A stretch of DNA of 37,607 nt, from contig JAXHVO010000085.1 in NCBI GenBank assembly GCA_034189135.1, positions 1 through 37,607 of the forward strand, written 5' to 3'. The notes under the pieces are model-generated. The model did no database searches, was not told where the DNA came from, and saw nothing but the letters and a program-made list of their open reading frames with translations. Positions 16,711 to 25,133 of this stretch are shown piece by piece; position 1 is the stretch's first letter, and each line of letters begins with the position of its first letter. The position numbers and the translations under genes were made by a program. Source of the stretch: Thermodesulfobacteriota bacterium (GTDB taxonomy: Bacteria; Desulfobacterota; Desulfobacteria; Desulfobacterales; JAUWMJ01).

Positions 16711-18243
16711 ATGCATAAAATAAGACGGATAGAAGAAATTACCCTGCTGTATGAGATTAGCAAGGCCCTGAATGAACATCTCGACCTGCGAAAATCCTTG
16801 TACAAGGTTTTGGAGATACTGTCCAGCTCCATGAATATGGTTAGGGGAACCATAACCATTTTGAATCCCTTAAGAAACGAGATAAACATCGAGGTAGCGC
16901 ATGGCATTTCCAAAAGTGCTATGTCCAAGGTAAAATATAAACTCGGAGAGGGAATTACCGGCCGGGTGATTGAAACCGGAAAAGGGGTCGCCATTCCAAA
17001 AATAAGCGATGAACCGCTGTTTCTTGACAGAACTGCATCCAGAAAGGCCGTACCGATTGAAGAATTCTCTTTTATTTGTGTGCCGGTGAAAAAGGGAAAA
17101 CAGGTGATTGGAGCATTGAGCGTAGACAGGCCTTTTGATGAATCCTACCTGCTGAAAGAGGGGAAAAAACTTCTCTCAGTTGTGGCCACCATGATCGCCC
17201 AGCATGTGATTAACATTGAAACCATCCGCCTGGAAAAAAAGCAGTTAAGAGAAGAGAATAGAAAGCTCAGGGAAGAACTGGAGAATAAATACAGTATCAC
17301 CAATATTATCGGCAACAGCAATAAAATGCGCGAGGTCTATCAGATGATCTCCCAGGTTTCCAAGAGTAATGCCACCGTGCTTATTCGAGGGGAAAGCGGA
17401 ACAGGAAAAGAACTCACCGCTAACTCCATCCATTACAGCAGCAACCGGGCAAAGAATGCTTTTATTAAGGTCAACTGCGTGTCTTTGCCGGAAAATTTGA
17501 TTGAAAGCGAGCTTTTTGGTCATGAAAAAGGGGCTTTTACCGGTGCAATTAAAAAGAAGTTGGGAAAATTTGAGCTGGCACACATGGGAACCATTCTCTT
17601 AGATGAAATCGGTTCCATCAGTCTTGATGTACAGGTTAAATTGCTTCGTGTCTTACAGGAAAAAGAATTCGAGCGGGTCGGTGGTCATCAAACCATTAAA
17701 GTGAATGTTCGCGTGGTTGCCGCCACCAACAAAAACCTTGAACAGGCTGTGGAAGATGAAAGTTTCCGGGGCGACCTGTATTACCGGTTGAATGTTTTTC
17801 CAATTTACATGCCTCCCTTAAGAGAGCGCAAGACCGACATTCTGCTTCTGGCCGACTATTTTCTTGAGAAATATGCCAAAGAAAACCACAAGGACATCAG
17901 AAGGTTTTCCACGCCGGCCATAGACATGCTGATGGAATACCACTGGCCGGGAAATGTAAGAGAGCTGGAAAATTGCATTGAACGGGCGGTGCTACTATGC
18001 GAGGGGGGCGTCATCCACAGCTATCACCTTCCACCTACGCTGCAAACGGGCATGGAATCAGATACATTGCCAGCCTTATCCATAGAAGATGCGGTAGCAA
18101 ACCTTGAAAAGGAGATGCTCATAGACGCACTCAAAAATACTCGCGGCAATATCACGGCAGCGGCAAAAATACTCCGGACCACGGTCCGAAAGTTTTCCTA
18201 TAAAGCGGAAAAATACCACATAGATTATCGCAACTATCGCTAA
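16711..18243 (+). CDS. Sigma-54-dependent transcriptional activator with GAF sensor domain (NifA-like)
   Basis: 510 residues. An N-terminal GAF domain (about 10-175; GEGITGRVIETGKG) is followed by a sigma-54 AAA+ domain: Walker A GESGTGKE near 229, the sigma-54-contacting loop GAFTGA near 275, and Walker B GTILLDEIGS. A Fis-type helix-turn-helix ends the protein (NITAAAKILRTTVRKFSYKA). The layout is that of NifA and related activators, which respond to a small ligand or redox signal rather than phosphorylation. No nitrogenase genes are in the window, so a nif-specific role should not be assumed. The start has a weak GGGAATAA ribosome-binding site. Confidence 0.92.
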   Translation: MHKIRRIEEITLLYEISKALNEHLDLRKSLYKVLEILSSSMNMVRGTITILNPLRNEINIEVAHGISKSAMSKVKYKLGEGITGRVIETGKGVAIPKISDEPLFLDRTASRKAVPIEEFSFICVPVKKGKQVIGALSVDRPFDESYLLKEGKKLLSVVATMIAQHVINIETIRLEKKQLREENRKLREELENKYSITNIIGNSNKMREVYQMISQVSKSNATVLIRGESGTGKELTANSIHYSSNRAKNAFIKVNCVSLPENLIESELFGHEKGAFTGAIKKKLGKFELAHMGTILLDEIGSISLDVQVKLLRVLQEKEFERVGGHQTIKVNVRVVAATNKNLEQAVEDESFRGDLYYRLNVFPIYMPPLRERKTDILLLADYFLEKYAKENHKDIRRFSTPAIDMLMEYHWPGNVRELENCIERAVLLCEGGVIHSYHLPPTLQTGMESDTLPALSIEDAVANLEKEMLIDALKNTRGNITAAAKILRTTVRKFSYKAEKYHIDYRNYR

Positions 18244-18365
18244 TTTTTGAGAAACAGTATTATCATTTTTCCCGGCACAGGGGGAGGAAAACTTTTAAGG
18301 TCTGCCTGTTATGCTTTCGTTCTTTTTTACCAATGCCGCTAACCCGAGGGCTTTTGCTTTGAAAC

Positions 18366-18394
18366 TTGACACATAGAAGGCTTTTCATTATATT
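18366..18394 (+). promoter_or_regulatory. Sigma-70 promoter of the small lipoprotein
   Basis: TTGACA (18366-18371), 17-bp spacer, TATATT (18389-18394). This is a near-consensus promoter giving a leader of about 47 nt before the ATG at 18448. Confidence 0.7.
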
Positions 18395-18447
18395 TTGCAG
18401 ACCTGTATTTGGCATCTCAGCATCAACCATAAATCAGGGGGTTGAAT

Positions 18448-18633
18448 ATGCAAAAAAAACTGTTTCACATTATAATCGTTCTTCTGTTCGCCTTCTTTTG
18501 TTTTTCCGGTTGCTACCAGATGGGAAGGGCAATCGGAAAGGCGGAAAAACAGGTAAATAAGGTGGAAAGAAAAATTGAAAAAGCCGGTAAAAATTTTGAA
18601 AGGGGATACGAAAAAGAAAAAAACGCAGACTAA
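18448..18633 (+). CDS. Small lipoprotein with charged helical tail
   Basis: 61 residues from ATG 18448, with GGGGG 7 nt upstream. A lipoprotein signal peptide (MQKKLFHIII, hydrophobic core, FCFSGC lipobox) predicts lipid attachment at the Cys near residue 21. The mature part is about 40 residues, almost all charged and helical (repeats of KxxxKVxRKIEKAGK type), and resembles small entericidin-like or Lpp-like envelope proteins only in general design. The strong promoter immediately upstream suggests an abundant product. I do not recognise a specific family. Confidence 0.75.
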   Translation: MQKKLFHIIIVLLFAFFCFSGCYQMGRAIGKAEKQVNKVERKIEKAGKNFERGYEKEKNAD

Positions 18634-18916
18634 ATTATCATATTGGAACTGCCGACCTCACAACAGGCTATCATACTTCATTTTACGACACGGTGGTCAA
18701 AAATATCTTTGCAATTATTTCTATAAGTTATGTTCTAGATTATGGAAAGTCCCGGAGCATACGTCGGATGGCGTCGTATCCGGGCTTAAATACAAGGCGT
18801 CGTGTTTTTGCGGAATGAGACCCTACAGATCATAAGTCGAATTCGTTAACAATTACTACACCAAGCAGATTAAACTTTCTAAGGCGTCAGCTAAATTTTC
18901 CCAAACCTTATTTCCT

Positions 18917-20344
18917 ATGGCCATGACCGTCCAATCCTCTAAAGAAAAAGTTAAACCTTTCCGACTTGTTAAATACTTTACTTTTACAAGTTTAATTGTC
19001 ATCTTTACCGGAGCCATTGTTCTATCCATACTCAACACCCATTGGGCCAGGACGTTGCAGCGTGCGGAAAGCGAAAAATATGCCCTGCTTCTGATAGAAA
19101 ATCTCAACCATCAGATATTTCTGCAATTCGCCATACCGGTTGTGCTAAAATATGGGGGGATCAGTCTTAGGAAAAAAGAGCAATTTGAACACCTGGACAA
19201 AGTGGTAAGAAGCACCTTGCACAGTTTTAAAGTAGAAATGGTAAACATCTACAGTATGAATGAGACCGTTTCATACAGTTTTGACAAATCCCTAATCGGC
19301 AAAAAAAATTATGGAGGCGCGGCCTTTAAAAAAGCGCTTAGGGGAGAAACCGTTTCCAAACAGGTTCAAGTAGGAAATATGCTGGAAATTTTGCTTGGTA
19401 TTCCAAAAGAAAGCCGCATCATTACCTTTGCCCCCTATCGAGCGGAAAGACCCCTTTCCAGTCTATCCGGTCCTGTGCTGGGCGTGATTGAAATCGTCCA
19501 GGATATGTCGGAAGAATATAAAATGATTTTTAAGTTTCAAATCGATGTGATTATTACCAGCGCCATCGTGATGTCGGTATTGTTTTTTGTGCTCCTGTAT
19601 GTCGTCAAGAGAGGTGAAGGAATCATTCAAAAACGTACTCAGGAAAGGCTCAGACTTGAGGAAGCTTTGAGTCGCTCAAAGCACATGTCTTCTTTGGGAG
19701 AGATGGTGTCCGGAATTTCCCATGAAATCCGCAATCCGTTGGGAATTATTAGGAGTTCTGCTGAACTGCTAAAGAAAAAGGTGGCAGACTTTGACCCGTC
19801 AAACACCATACCGGATATCATCGTAGAGGAATCAGGCCGATTAAATAATATCATCACTGATTTTTTGAATTTTGCCAAACCGAAAATGCCTCATTTTGCC
19901 CAATGCCATGTAGAAGAAATTCTTGAAAAGAACATAAAATATCTGTCATCGCAGACTGAAAAACAGGGATATACCATAAAAAAAGATCTTGACCTTCCCC
20001 TCCCAACCATAATGGCTGATTTCGATATGCTCTACCAGGCATTTCTCAATCTTTTAATCAATTCCATCCAGGCGATGCCAAACGGCGGAACCATTTATAG
20101 TAAAATCCATTCCACCCAAGATACCGTATCGATATGCATTGATGATGAAGGCGAAGGTATCCCGGACGATCTGAGCGAAAAAATTTGGGATCCCTTTTTT
20201 ACCACCAAGCAAAAAGGAACAGGTCTTGGGTTGGTGATTGTGAAAAACATCATTAAAGCTCATGAAGGCAGTATTGAGCTTAAAAATAGATCTGCCGGCG
20301 GAGTCAGAGCCATTGTTAAGCTGCCGGTGAATCAGGAGAAATAA
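18917..20344 (+). CDS. Membrane sensor histidine kinase (NtrB/ZraS type)
   Basis: 475 residues. TM1 at about 19-40, a periplasmic sensor region at about 41-205, TM2 at about 207-232, then the dimerization/phosphoacceptor helix [18 protein letters not shown] with His269, and an ATPase domain with N-box [19 protein letters not shown] and a [11 protein letters not shown]-box. It should autophosphorylate on His269 and pass the phosphate to Asp52 of the regulator encoded 3 nt downstream. There is no good ribosome-binding site before ATG 18917; the second Met (residue 3) is equally plausible. The ligand is unknown. The pair resembles GlrK/GlrR, AtoS/AtoC and ZraS/ZraR in architecture. Confidence 0.93.
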   Translation: MAMTVQSSKEKVKPFRLVKYFTFTSLIVIFTGAIVLSILNTHWARTLQRAESEKYALLLIENLNHQIFLQFAIPVVLKYGGISLRKKEQFEHLDKVVRSTLHSFKVEMVNIYSMNETVSYSFDKSLIGKKNYGGAAFKKALRGETVSKQVQVGNMLEILLGIPKESRIITFAPYRAERPLSSLSGPVLGVIEIVQDMSEEYKMIFKFQIDVIITSAIVMSVLFFVLLYVVKRGEGIIQKRTQERLRLEEALSRSKHMSSLGEMVSGISHEIRNPLGIIRSSAELLKKKVADFDPSNTIPDIIVEESGRLNNIITDFLNFAKPKMPHFAQCHVEEILEKNIKYLSSQTEKQGYTIKKDLDLPLPTIMADFDMLYQAFLNLLINSIQAMPNGGTIYSKIHSTQDTVSICIDDEGEGIPDDLSEKIWDPFFTTKQKGTGLGLVIVKNIIKAHEGSIELKNRSAGGVRAIVKLPVNQEK

Positions 20345-20347
20345 TCT

Positions 20348-21730
20348 ATGGAAACGGTACTTGTTGTTGATGATGAAAAAAATTATCCGCTCATTTTAGG
20401 CGCCGTTTTAGAAGAGGAAGGGTTTGAAGTTTTGACGGCAAGCAGCGGCAGGGAAGCCCTTGAAATTCAGCAAACTTCCGATGTGGATCTTATCCTGACC
20501 GACATGAAGATGCCTTCCATGGACGGTATTGAACTGCTGGAAAAAATCAAAGCCATTGATCCTGACCTGCCGGTAATCATGATGACGGCATATGGTAGTG
20601 TGGATAAGGCGGTCGAAGCCATGGAAAAAGGGGCTTACAGTTATATACTCAAACCCTTTGATAACGAAAAACTCGTTGTTTACGTGAATAAAGCCATTTC
20701 CATGTTCCGGGTGGTCAAAGAAAACAGACGCCTTCGGGATGCAGTAAAATCACGATACAGCTTCGGAAATATCATTGGAAAAAGCAAGGTCATGCATGAT
20801 ATTTTTGAAAATATCAGAAAGGTTGCCCCTTCCTCGGCAACGGTGCTGCTTGAAGGTGAAAGTGGTACCGGCAAGGAACTCGTTGCCAAATCGATTCATT
20901 TTAACTCACCCAGACGTGAGAAGCCTTTTGTCGCAGTCAACTGCAGCGCTTTGGCTGAAAGCCTTCTCGAAAGTGAGTTATTCGGCCATGAAAAGGGAGC
21001 CTTTACCGGTGCGGTTGCCATGAAAAAGGGACGTTTTGAAATGGCGGACGGCGGATCTTTATTTCTCGACGAAATAGGAGAGCTTTCACCCGGACTTCAG
21101 ATAAAACTTCTGCGTGTGCTTCAGGAAAAGGTCTTTGAAAGGGTGGGCGGGGTTAAGCCGGTTTCAGTAAATATTCGCATCATTGCAGCGACCAATAAAG
21201 ACTTGAAAAATGAAATGATAAAGCAGCAATTCCGTGAAGACCTTTATTACCGGTTGAACGTGGTGCACCTGGTGCTCCCTCCGTTGCAGCAGCGTAAAGA
21301 GGACATTAATCTTCTGGCCGAACACTTTATTGCCAAGTATGCACATGAACACAAAACCGGCATTCCGGTTGAAGGCATTGAAAAAGAAGTTCAACGACTT
21401 TTTTATGATTATGCTTGGCCCGGGAATGTTCGCGAACTGGAAAACGTGATTGAACGCGCAATGGTTATGTGTAACACAACTAAAATAAGTGAGGCGGATC
21501 TTCCCAAAGAGTTTAAGGCAAATGCTTATAACACGTTATACCTAGAAGGCATATCCGCGGACGCCCATCTGGATGAAACACTTGATTTAATAGAAAAAAA
21601 AATGATTATCCGGGCCCTGAAGTTAACCGGCAATGTTCAGTCGGAAGCTGCCAAGCTGCTCGGCATTGGGAAAAGCGGCCTGAACTGGAAGATAAAAAAG
21701 TTTAAGCTCGATGTCGGTTCAAAAACTTGA
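20348..21730 (+). CDS. NtrC-type sigma-54 response regulator
   Basis: 460 residues. The receiver domain 1-120 has the acidic pair VVDDE and phosphoacceptor Asp52 (LILTDMKMP). The AAA+ domain has Walker A GESGTGKE near 169-176, GAFTGA near 217-222 and Walker B GGSLFLDEIGE. A Fis-type helix-turn-helix closes the protein (QSEAAKLLGIGKSGLNWKIKK). It activates sigma-54 RNA polymerase from distant enhancers when phosphorylated by the kinase 3 nt upstream. Its last codons and stop lie inside the first of three palindromes (21713-21736), and a -24/-12 promoter follows about 290 bp later, so its most likely target is directly downstream. Confidence 0.95.
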   Translation: METVLVVDDEKNYPLILGAVLEEEGFEVLTASSGREALEIQQTSDVDLILTDMKMPSMDGIELLEKIKAIDPDLPVIMMTAYGSVDKAVEAMEKGAYSYILKPFDNEKLVVYVNKAISMFRVVKENRRLRDAVKSRYSFGNIIGKSKVMHDIFENIRKVAPSSATVLLEGESGTGKELVAKSIHFNSPRREKPFVAVNCSALAESLLESELFGHEKGAFTGAVAMKKGRFEMADGGSLFLDEIGELSPGLQIKLLRVLQEKVFERVGGVKPVSVNIRIIAATNKDLKNEMIKQQFREDLYYRLNVVHLVLPPLQQRKEDINLLAEHFIAKYAHEHKTGIPVEGIEKEVQRLFYDYAWPGNVRELENVIERAMVMCNTTKISEADLPKEFKANAYNTLYLEGISADAHLDETLDLIEKKMIIRALKLTGNVQSEAAKLLGIGKSGLNWKIKKFKLDVGSKT

Positions 21731-21736
21731 ACCGAC
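21713..21736. promoter_or_regulatory. Enhancer-like palindrome 1 (core GGTTCAAAAACTTGAACC)
   Basis: Perfect 10-bp arms (GTCGGTTCAA / TTGAACCGAC) around four central bases, overlapping the end of the response-regulator gene. Its centre is about 319 bp upstream of the predicted sigma-54 start at 22043. Confidence 0.6.
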
Positions 21737-21794
21737 CATTTAAAAAAAATAAAGCGAGTTGATTCAATAAGTTATCTATCGATCAGAAAAATCG

Positions 21795-21812
21795 GGTTCA
21801 AAAATTTGAACC
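21795..21812. promoter_or_regulatory. Enhancer-like palindrome 2 (GGTTCAAAAATTTGAACC)
   Basis: Same GGTTCAA/TTGAACC arms as palindrome 1, centred 79 bp downstream of it and about 239 bp before the predicted start. Confidence 0.6.
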
Positions 21813-21871
21813 GGGCCAATAATTTGTATGGCATGTTAATTCAAATGGTTAAACTCTCCGGCCTTAAAAAT

Positions 21872-21889
21872 GGTTCAAAAATTTGAATT
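21872..21889. promoter_or_regulatory. Enhancer-like palindrome 3 (GGTTCAAAAATTTGAATT)
   Basis: Third copy with one weakened outer arm, centred 77 bp after palindrome 2 and about 162 bp before the predicted start. Near-equal spacing (79 and 77 bp) suggests placement on one face of the helix. Confidence 0.55.
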
Positions 21890-22015
21890 TTTTCCGCGGT
21901 AAAGCAACAAAAAATAATGGAGAAATGCGGGCTCGGTCGAATAAATAAAACTATATCTTACTGTAATTATTGATATAAAAAATACAGATGAAAAAATTAT
22001 AGCTTTTTTCAGAAT

Positions 22016-22033
22016 TTGGCAGGAACTTTGCAT
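22016..22033 (+). promoter_or_regulatory. Sigma-54 (-24/-12) promoter
   Basis: TTGGCAGGAACTTTGCAT. GG (22018-22019) and GC (22030-22031) are separated by exactly 10 bp, and the site matches TGGCAC-N5-TTGCA at all key positions but one. Transcription should start near 22043. No plus-strand gene follows before the terminator at 22080. Confidence 0.65.
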
Positions 22034-22042
22034 TAATTAAAA

Positions 22043-22113
22043 GCAACAAACAATTTCTTCATCTGTTTTCCTCCTTTTGCGGCTAACCGGGATGGTCCTG
22101 GTTAGCCGTTTTT
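22043..22113 (+). ncRNA. Candidate sigma-54-dependent small RNA (about 71 nt)
   Basis: Defined by the -24/-12 promoter at 22016-22033 and the terminator at 22080-22113. The first 37 nt are predicted single-stranded and pyrimidine-rich (TTTCTTCATCTG, then TTTTCCTCCTTTT); the 3' half is the terminator stem with its U tail, a usual Hfq-type layout. CCUCC is complementary to Shine-Dalgarno GGAGG, so it could pair with ribosome-binding sites. There is no start codon with a ribosome-binding site inside. Its position next to an NtrC-type two-component pair parallels GlmY/GlmZ with GlrKR and Qrr RNAs with LuxO. It could instead be a by-product leader, but nothing on the plus strand follows until 24629. 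Confidence 0.55.
22080..22113 (+). terminator. Rho-independent terminator (plus strand)
   Basis: CGGCTAACC (22080-22088) pairs exactly with GGTTAGCCG (22100-22108); an inner GGA/TCC pair shortens the loop, and TTTTT follows. There is no T run on the opposite side, so it acts for plus-strand transcripts only. It is 350 bp after the regulator's stop, far for that operon's own terminator. Confidence 0.85.
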
Positions 22114-22141
22114 ATCATGTCAGGGGAAATTTTCACCCTGA

Positions 22142-22840
22142 TTACAAGTATGCCAGCTTTTCCCTCACAAGGTCAAAGTACATTGAATTTTTAAAATCAT
22201 CAGCTATTTTTTGGTAGGCTTGTAAACTTTTTTCTATATCTCCTTCCCTGGAATAAATCCTGCCAAGATTATACCAGGCTTCATTTTTTAAATCAGGCTG
22301 CGGCCCCAGAGCGGTCATTTCGAAATACCGTATGGCATCGGCGAAATCCCCTTTCTTTTCACAGGCATAACCCAGGCTGTTTAAAATCATATTTCTAATA
22401 AATGGCTGTTCAGCAAAATCCTTCAACGATTTTTCATACAAAGCAATCGCCTCATCCGCTTTTCCGGCATCATAGCAAATATTGGCAAAAATTACCCGAG
22501 CCAGTTTTCCGCCATGTTTACCCGAATATTTCTTCAATAACAACTGAAATTCTTTTTCCACCGCCAGATATGCCTTGGTCGCCCCCTCTTTCATCTTCGC
22601 TGATTGGTATCGGGCTATACTTTGTTCAAGGGATATGGATGCTTTGTCTTCGGCTTTATTTGAAAAATATCTCCAGCCGGAAAAAGCCACCAGCAAACAA
22701 AAAATAACCGACACGACAATGGTGATCTGATTTTTATGGTCAATGATAAACTTCAGCAATTTGGATGAAAAGGTGATAAATTCATCCGGTTCGTTAAGCA
22801 ATTGTTTTCGAGATATTTTTTTCTTTTTTTTCTTGGCCAT
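22142..22840 (-). CDS. Membrane-anchored TPR protein (YfgM-like)
   Basis: 232 residues from ATG 22840, chosen because GGAGG lies 5 nt upstream; an upstream ATG at 22876 has no such site and lies at the edge of a repeat. The N-terminus is very basic (KKKKKKISRK), followed by one transmembrane helix near residues 39-60 and then TPR-like repeats (DEAIALYEKSL, GDFADAIRYFE, GDIEKSLQAYQKI). The topology (basic cytoplasmic tail, single helix, periplasmic TPRs) fits YfgM-type envelope proteins that assist protein export or folding. The function is inferred from layout only. Confidence 0.8.
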   Translation of the reverse strand: MAKKKKKKISRKQLLNEPDEFITFSSKLLKFIIDHKNQITIVVSVIFCLLVAFSGWRYFSNKAEDKASISLEQSIARYQSAKMKEGATKAYLAVEKEFQLLLKKYSGKHGGKLARVIFANICYDAGKADEAIALYEKSLKDFAEQPFIRNMILNSLGYACEKKGDFADAIRYFEMTALGPQPDLKNEAWYNLGRIYSREGDIEKSLQAYQKIADDFKNSMYFDLVREKLAYL

Positions 22841-22875
22841 TTTTCCTCCAATGCGATTATTCAAGCAATCTTGCA

Positions 22876-23040
22876 ACTACTCACGTAGTCAGACTGAAGT
22901 TGTTTAGACTGAAGCCTGAAGGGGTCATAAGAGTACGATTGCCTTACTTTAGAGGAATGTGATCCTTGCACCAAGCATGGCTTTTAAATCCACTTTTCCC
23001 TAACAGCCTTCGACCTTCAACCTATCCACCTGAATAGTTA
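22876..23040. repeat. Repeat family 2, copy B
   Basis: 165 bp matching 9313-9478 in the same orientation, from ACTACTCACGTAG to CCTATCCACCTGA plus a few bases. As with copy A, it separates two minus-strand genes. Its right end overlaps the 3' end of the PfkB gene (stop at 23022-23024), so it supplies that protein's last residues (NYSGG) and stop codon. Confidence 0.8.
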
Positions 23041-24032
23041 AGCAGTTTTTTTATCCTGTCCCAACCTTCTTGAGGAATCTGGGCACCGATGACCCGGCAG
23101 ACCTCCGATCCGCATGCGGAGCCGAGCTCACCACATTTTTCCAGCGGATATCCATTTGCCAATCCGAAAAGAAAACCGGACGCCCAAAGGTCACCCGCGC
23201 CGGTGGTATCAACCGCAGATCCTGCTGCTTTTGGGGCAATTTTTAAAATTTTACCTTTGCTTGAAATATAGCTTCCACGTTCTCCAACCTTTAAAACCGC
23301 AATTTCAACTCCTTGGGAAAGCGCTCTGATCGCTTTCATATCATCGGAAAAGCCGCTAAACACACGAGCCTCATCCTCATTGGCTATCAGAATGTCCACA
23401 TAATCTTTTACAATGTTTACCAGAATATCCTTCGACTCTTCTACAACGGTAAAGCTGGCAAGATCTAGGGAGATAAGAGCCCCGGCTTCCCTGGCGGAAT
23501 TTAAGGCGGCCAGTATCAGGTCGCTGTTAAACAGCAGATACCCTTCAATATGAACAATCGTTGCACGATTAAAACAACCGGTTGATATTTCATCAGGCCT
23601 TGTTTCAGATGAGGCACCCAGATAGGTAAACATGGACCGCTGTGCATCCGGTGTAATGATGGACAGGACCCTACCCGTAGACAGTGAGGATGAAAAAAGC
23701 ATGGGTTCAACATTATTTTTTTCCAGACTGGATTTAAGCAGATTCCCCATGGAACCACCGCCGCATTTACCGACAAAACGGGCCTGTCCGCCAAGCTTTC
23801 CTATACCTACAGCTGTATTACAGGCTGAACCTCCGGGCATGATGGAAGGGCTACTGTTGGTGTCGGACAGAGTCTGTTCAATGAAATCCTTTTCCACCAG
23901 GGTCATTCCACCCTTCACAGCGCCGGTTCTTTCCAGAAAATCGTCTCCTTCATGGGTAAGAATGTCAACCAGTGCTGAACCTATCGACACAATCAGTTTT
24001 TTATCATCAGAATCGTCTTTATTTTTACTCAT
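23022..24032 (-). CDS. PfkB-family sugar/nucleoside kinase (adenosine kinase-like)
   Basis: 336 residues. The ribokinase-like fold shows GGSACNTAVGIGKLGG near the N-terminus (PfkB signature 1), and DTTGAGDLWASGFLFG near 273-288 (signature 2 with the catalytic Asp and anion hole). These enzymes phosphorylate sugars or nucleosides with ATP in the cytoplasm. The overall sequence is like the adenosine kinase-type PfkB proteins common in deltaproteobacteria; the substrate is not determined by the motifs. The last residues are encoded by the end of a family-2 repeat. The ribosome-binding site is weak. Confidence 0.9.
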   Translation of the reverse strand: MSKNKDDSDDKKLIVSIGSALVDILTHEGDDFLERTGAVKGGMTLVEKDFIEQTLSDTNSSPSIMPGGSACNTAVGIGKLGGQARFVGKCGGGSMGNLLKSSLEKNNVEPMLFSSSLSTGRVLSIITPDAQRSMFTYLGASSETRPDEISTGCFNRATIVHIEGYLLFNSDLILAALNSAREAGALISLDLASFTVVEESKDILVNIVKDYVDILIANEDEARVFSGFSDDMKAIRALSQGVEIAVLKVGERGSYISSKGKILKIAPKAAGSAVDTTGAGDLWASGFLFGLANGYPLEKCGELGSACGSEVCRVIGAQIPQEGWDRIKKLLNYSGG

Positions 24033-24325
24033 TTTTTAACAATCTCAGTTGGTGGGTGGTTCATATTTAAAGAGAATTTTTCTTCTAACCCAATGACTTG
24101 GTGCCCGGCTTTTATAAGACAAATCAACCTGCTTGTAAAGATAATTTGTTTTATCTTGCAGGAAAAATGTGTTGGGGAACAGGCGATTGATTTAAGGGGA
24201 AGAAAAATTCAGACATCACCTCCGCTGCATGTTGTGTTTAAATATAGCTCACCTGGTACATGTTGTATTTTAGCGGTTTCACCGTACAAAGCCTCATATA
24301 TTTTATGTTCTCCGGCCAAAAGTTC

Positions 24326-24354
24326 TTGACAGCCAATTGTTTGAGTGATATTAG
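24326..24354 (+). promoter_or_regulatory. Candidate promoter of aprBA
   Basis: Perfect TTGACA (24326-24331), 17-bp spacer, TATTAG (24349-24354). It would give a leader of about 268 nt before aprB. The -10 is only a moderate match. Confidence 0.35.
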
Positions 24355-24520
24355 TTTTTTTTTGCGTGCACGGTATGTTCTTGAATTTAATAGATATTTT
24401 CCTGCATGCAAAATTATTCATGATACTAAAAATAAACTAAAGATGATTATTCTTAAATTTGGATCATGATACATGAGTTTTAACCAAAATTAGACCATTT
24501 TGAAAAAAAAGGATTTTATT

Positions 24521-24586
24521 TTGGACAAAGATAAGAAGGGAGGTGCAAAACTTAGGGCTGTAGTAGAAGTAGGTATAGGAGTTTAG
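24521..24586 (+). CDS. Candidate 21-residue leader peptide before aprB
   Basis: A TTG-initiated frame beginning LDKDKKGGAKLR and ending VEVGIGV, with AAGGA 7 nt upstream and a stop 42 nt before the aprB start codon. It is too short to judge by composition. It could be a translated leader that couples or tunes aprB translation, or chance. Confidence 0.25.
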   Translation: MDKDKKGGAKLRAVVEVGIGV

Positions 24587-24628
24587 TTAACATTAATAAG
24601 TACAAAACAATATTAGGAGGTATAATAA

Positions 24629-25066
24629 ATGCCAAGTTTTGTAATTGCAGAAAAATGTGACGGCTGCAAAGGTGGAGATAAGACTGCATGTATGTACATT
24701 TGTCCCAACGATCTGATGGTTCTTGAACCCAATGAAATGAAAGCTTACAACCAGGAACCGGATCAGTGCTGGGAATGTTTTTCATGTGTAAAAATCTGCC
24801 CCACCCAGGCAATTGAAGTAAGGGGCTACTCTGACTTTGTACCCCTGGGAAGCAGTGTAATGCCGATGCTGGGTACCGAAGATGTGATGTGGACCTGTAA
24901 ATTCAGAAACGGACTGATCAAGCGATTTAAGTTCCCCATTCGGACAACCCCTGAAGGAACAGCCAACGCTTATCCGGACCTGAAAGGCAATGACCTTGAA
25001 AGTGGCCTGCTTGCCACGGAAGAAGCGGACGGTTATGCGATTCCGACGCCTCAGGCGACTGTCTAA
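24629..25066 (+). CDS. aprB: Adenylylsulfate reductase beta subunit
   Basis: 145 residues. Eight cysteines for two [4Fe-4S] clusters are visible: Cys10, 13, 21, 25 and Cys47, 50, 53, 57. The C-terminal tail (about 85-145, with the FRNGLIKRFKFPIRTT block) wraps the alpha subunit in known structures. AprB delivers electrons to the FAD of AprA for reduction of APS to sulfite and AMP in the cytoplasm. The start is fixed by AGGAGG about 9 nt before ATG. aprA follows after 67 nt. Confidence 0.98.
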   Translation: MPSFVIAEKCDGCKGGDKTACMYICPNDLMVLEPNEMKAYNQEPDQCWECFSCVKICPTQAIEVRGYSDFVPLGSSVMPMLGTEDVMWTCKFRNGLIKRFKFPIRTTPEGTANAYPDLKGNDLESGLLATEEADGYAIPTPQATV

Positions 25067-25133
25067 GCAGGTTGTGTTTTAACCCGGAAAAAAAGACCAA
25101 CTACGATTATACAAATTTTTAGGAGGATATAAT

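Larger units (their letters stand above)
24033..24628. other. Leader region upstream of aprBA
   Basis: 596 bp without a large gene. It includes a hairpin at about 24127-24161 (CCTGC...AAGATAA / TTATCTT-GCAGG), a possible promoter at 24326-24354, two CATGTTGT copies near 24230 and 24258, and a candidate leader peptide at 24521-24586. A long leader is plausible for the highly expressed aprBA unit. Confidence 0.5.

Noticed and set aside
16711-18243. Naming the GAF/sigma-54 regulator nifA
   Set aside because: Architecture is NifA-like, but there are no nitrogenase genes nearby and many such activators have other targets.
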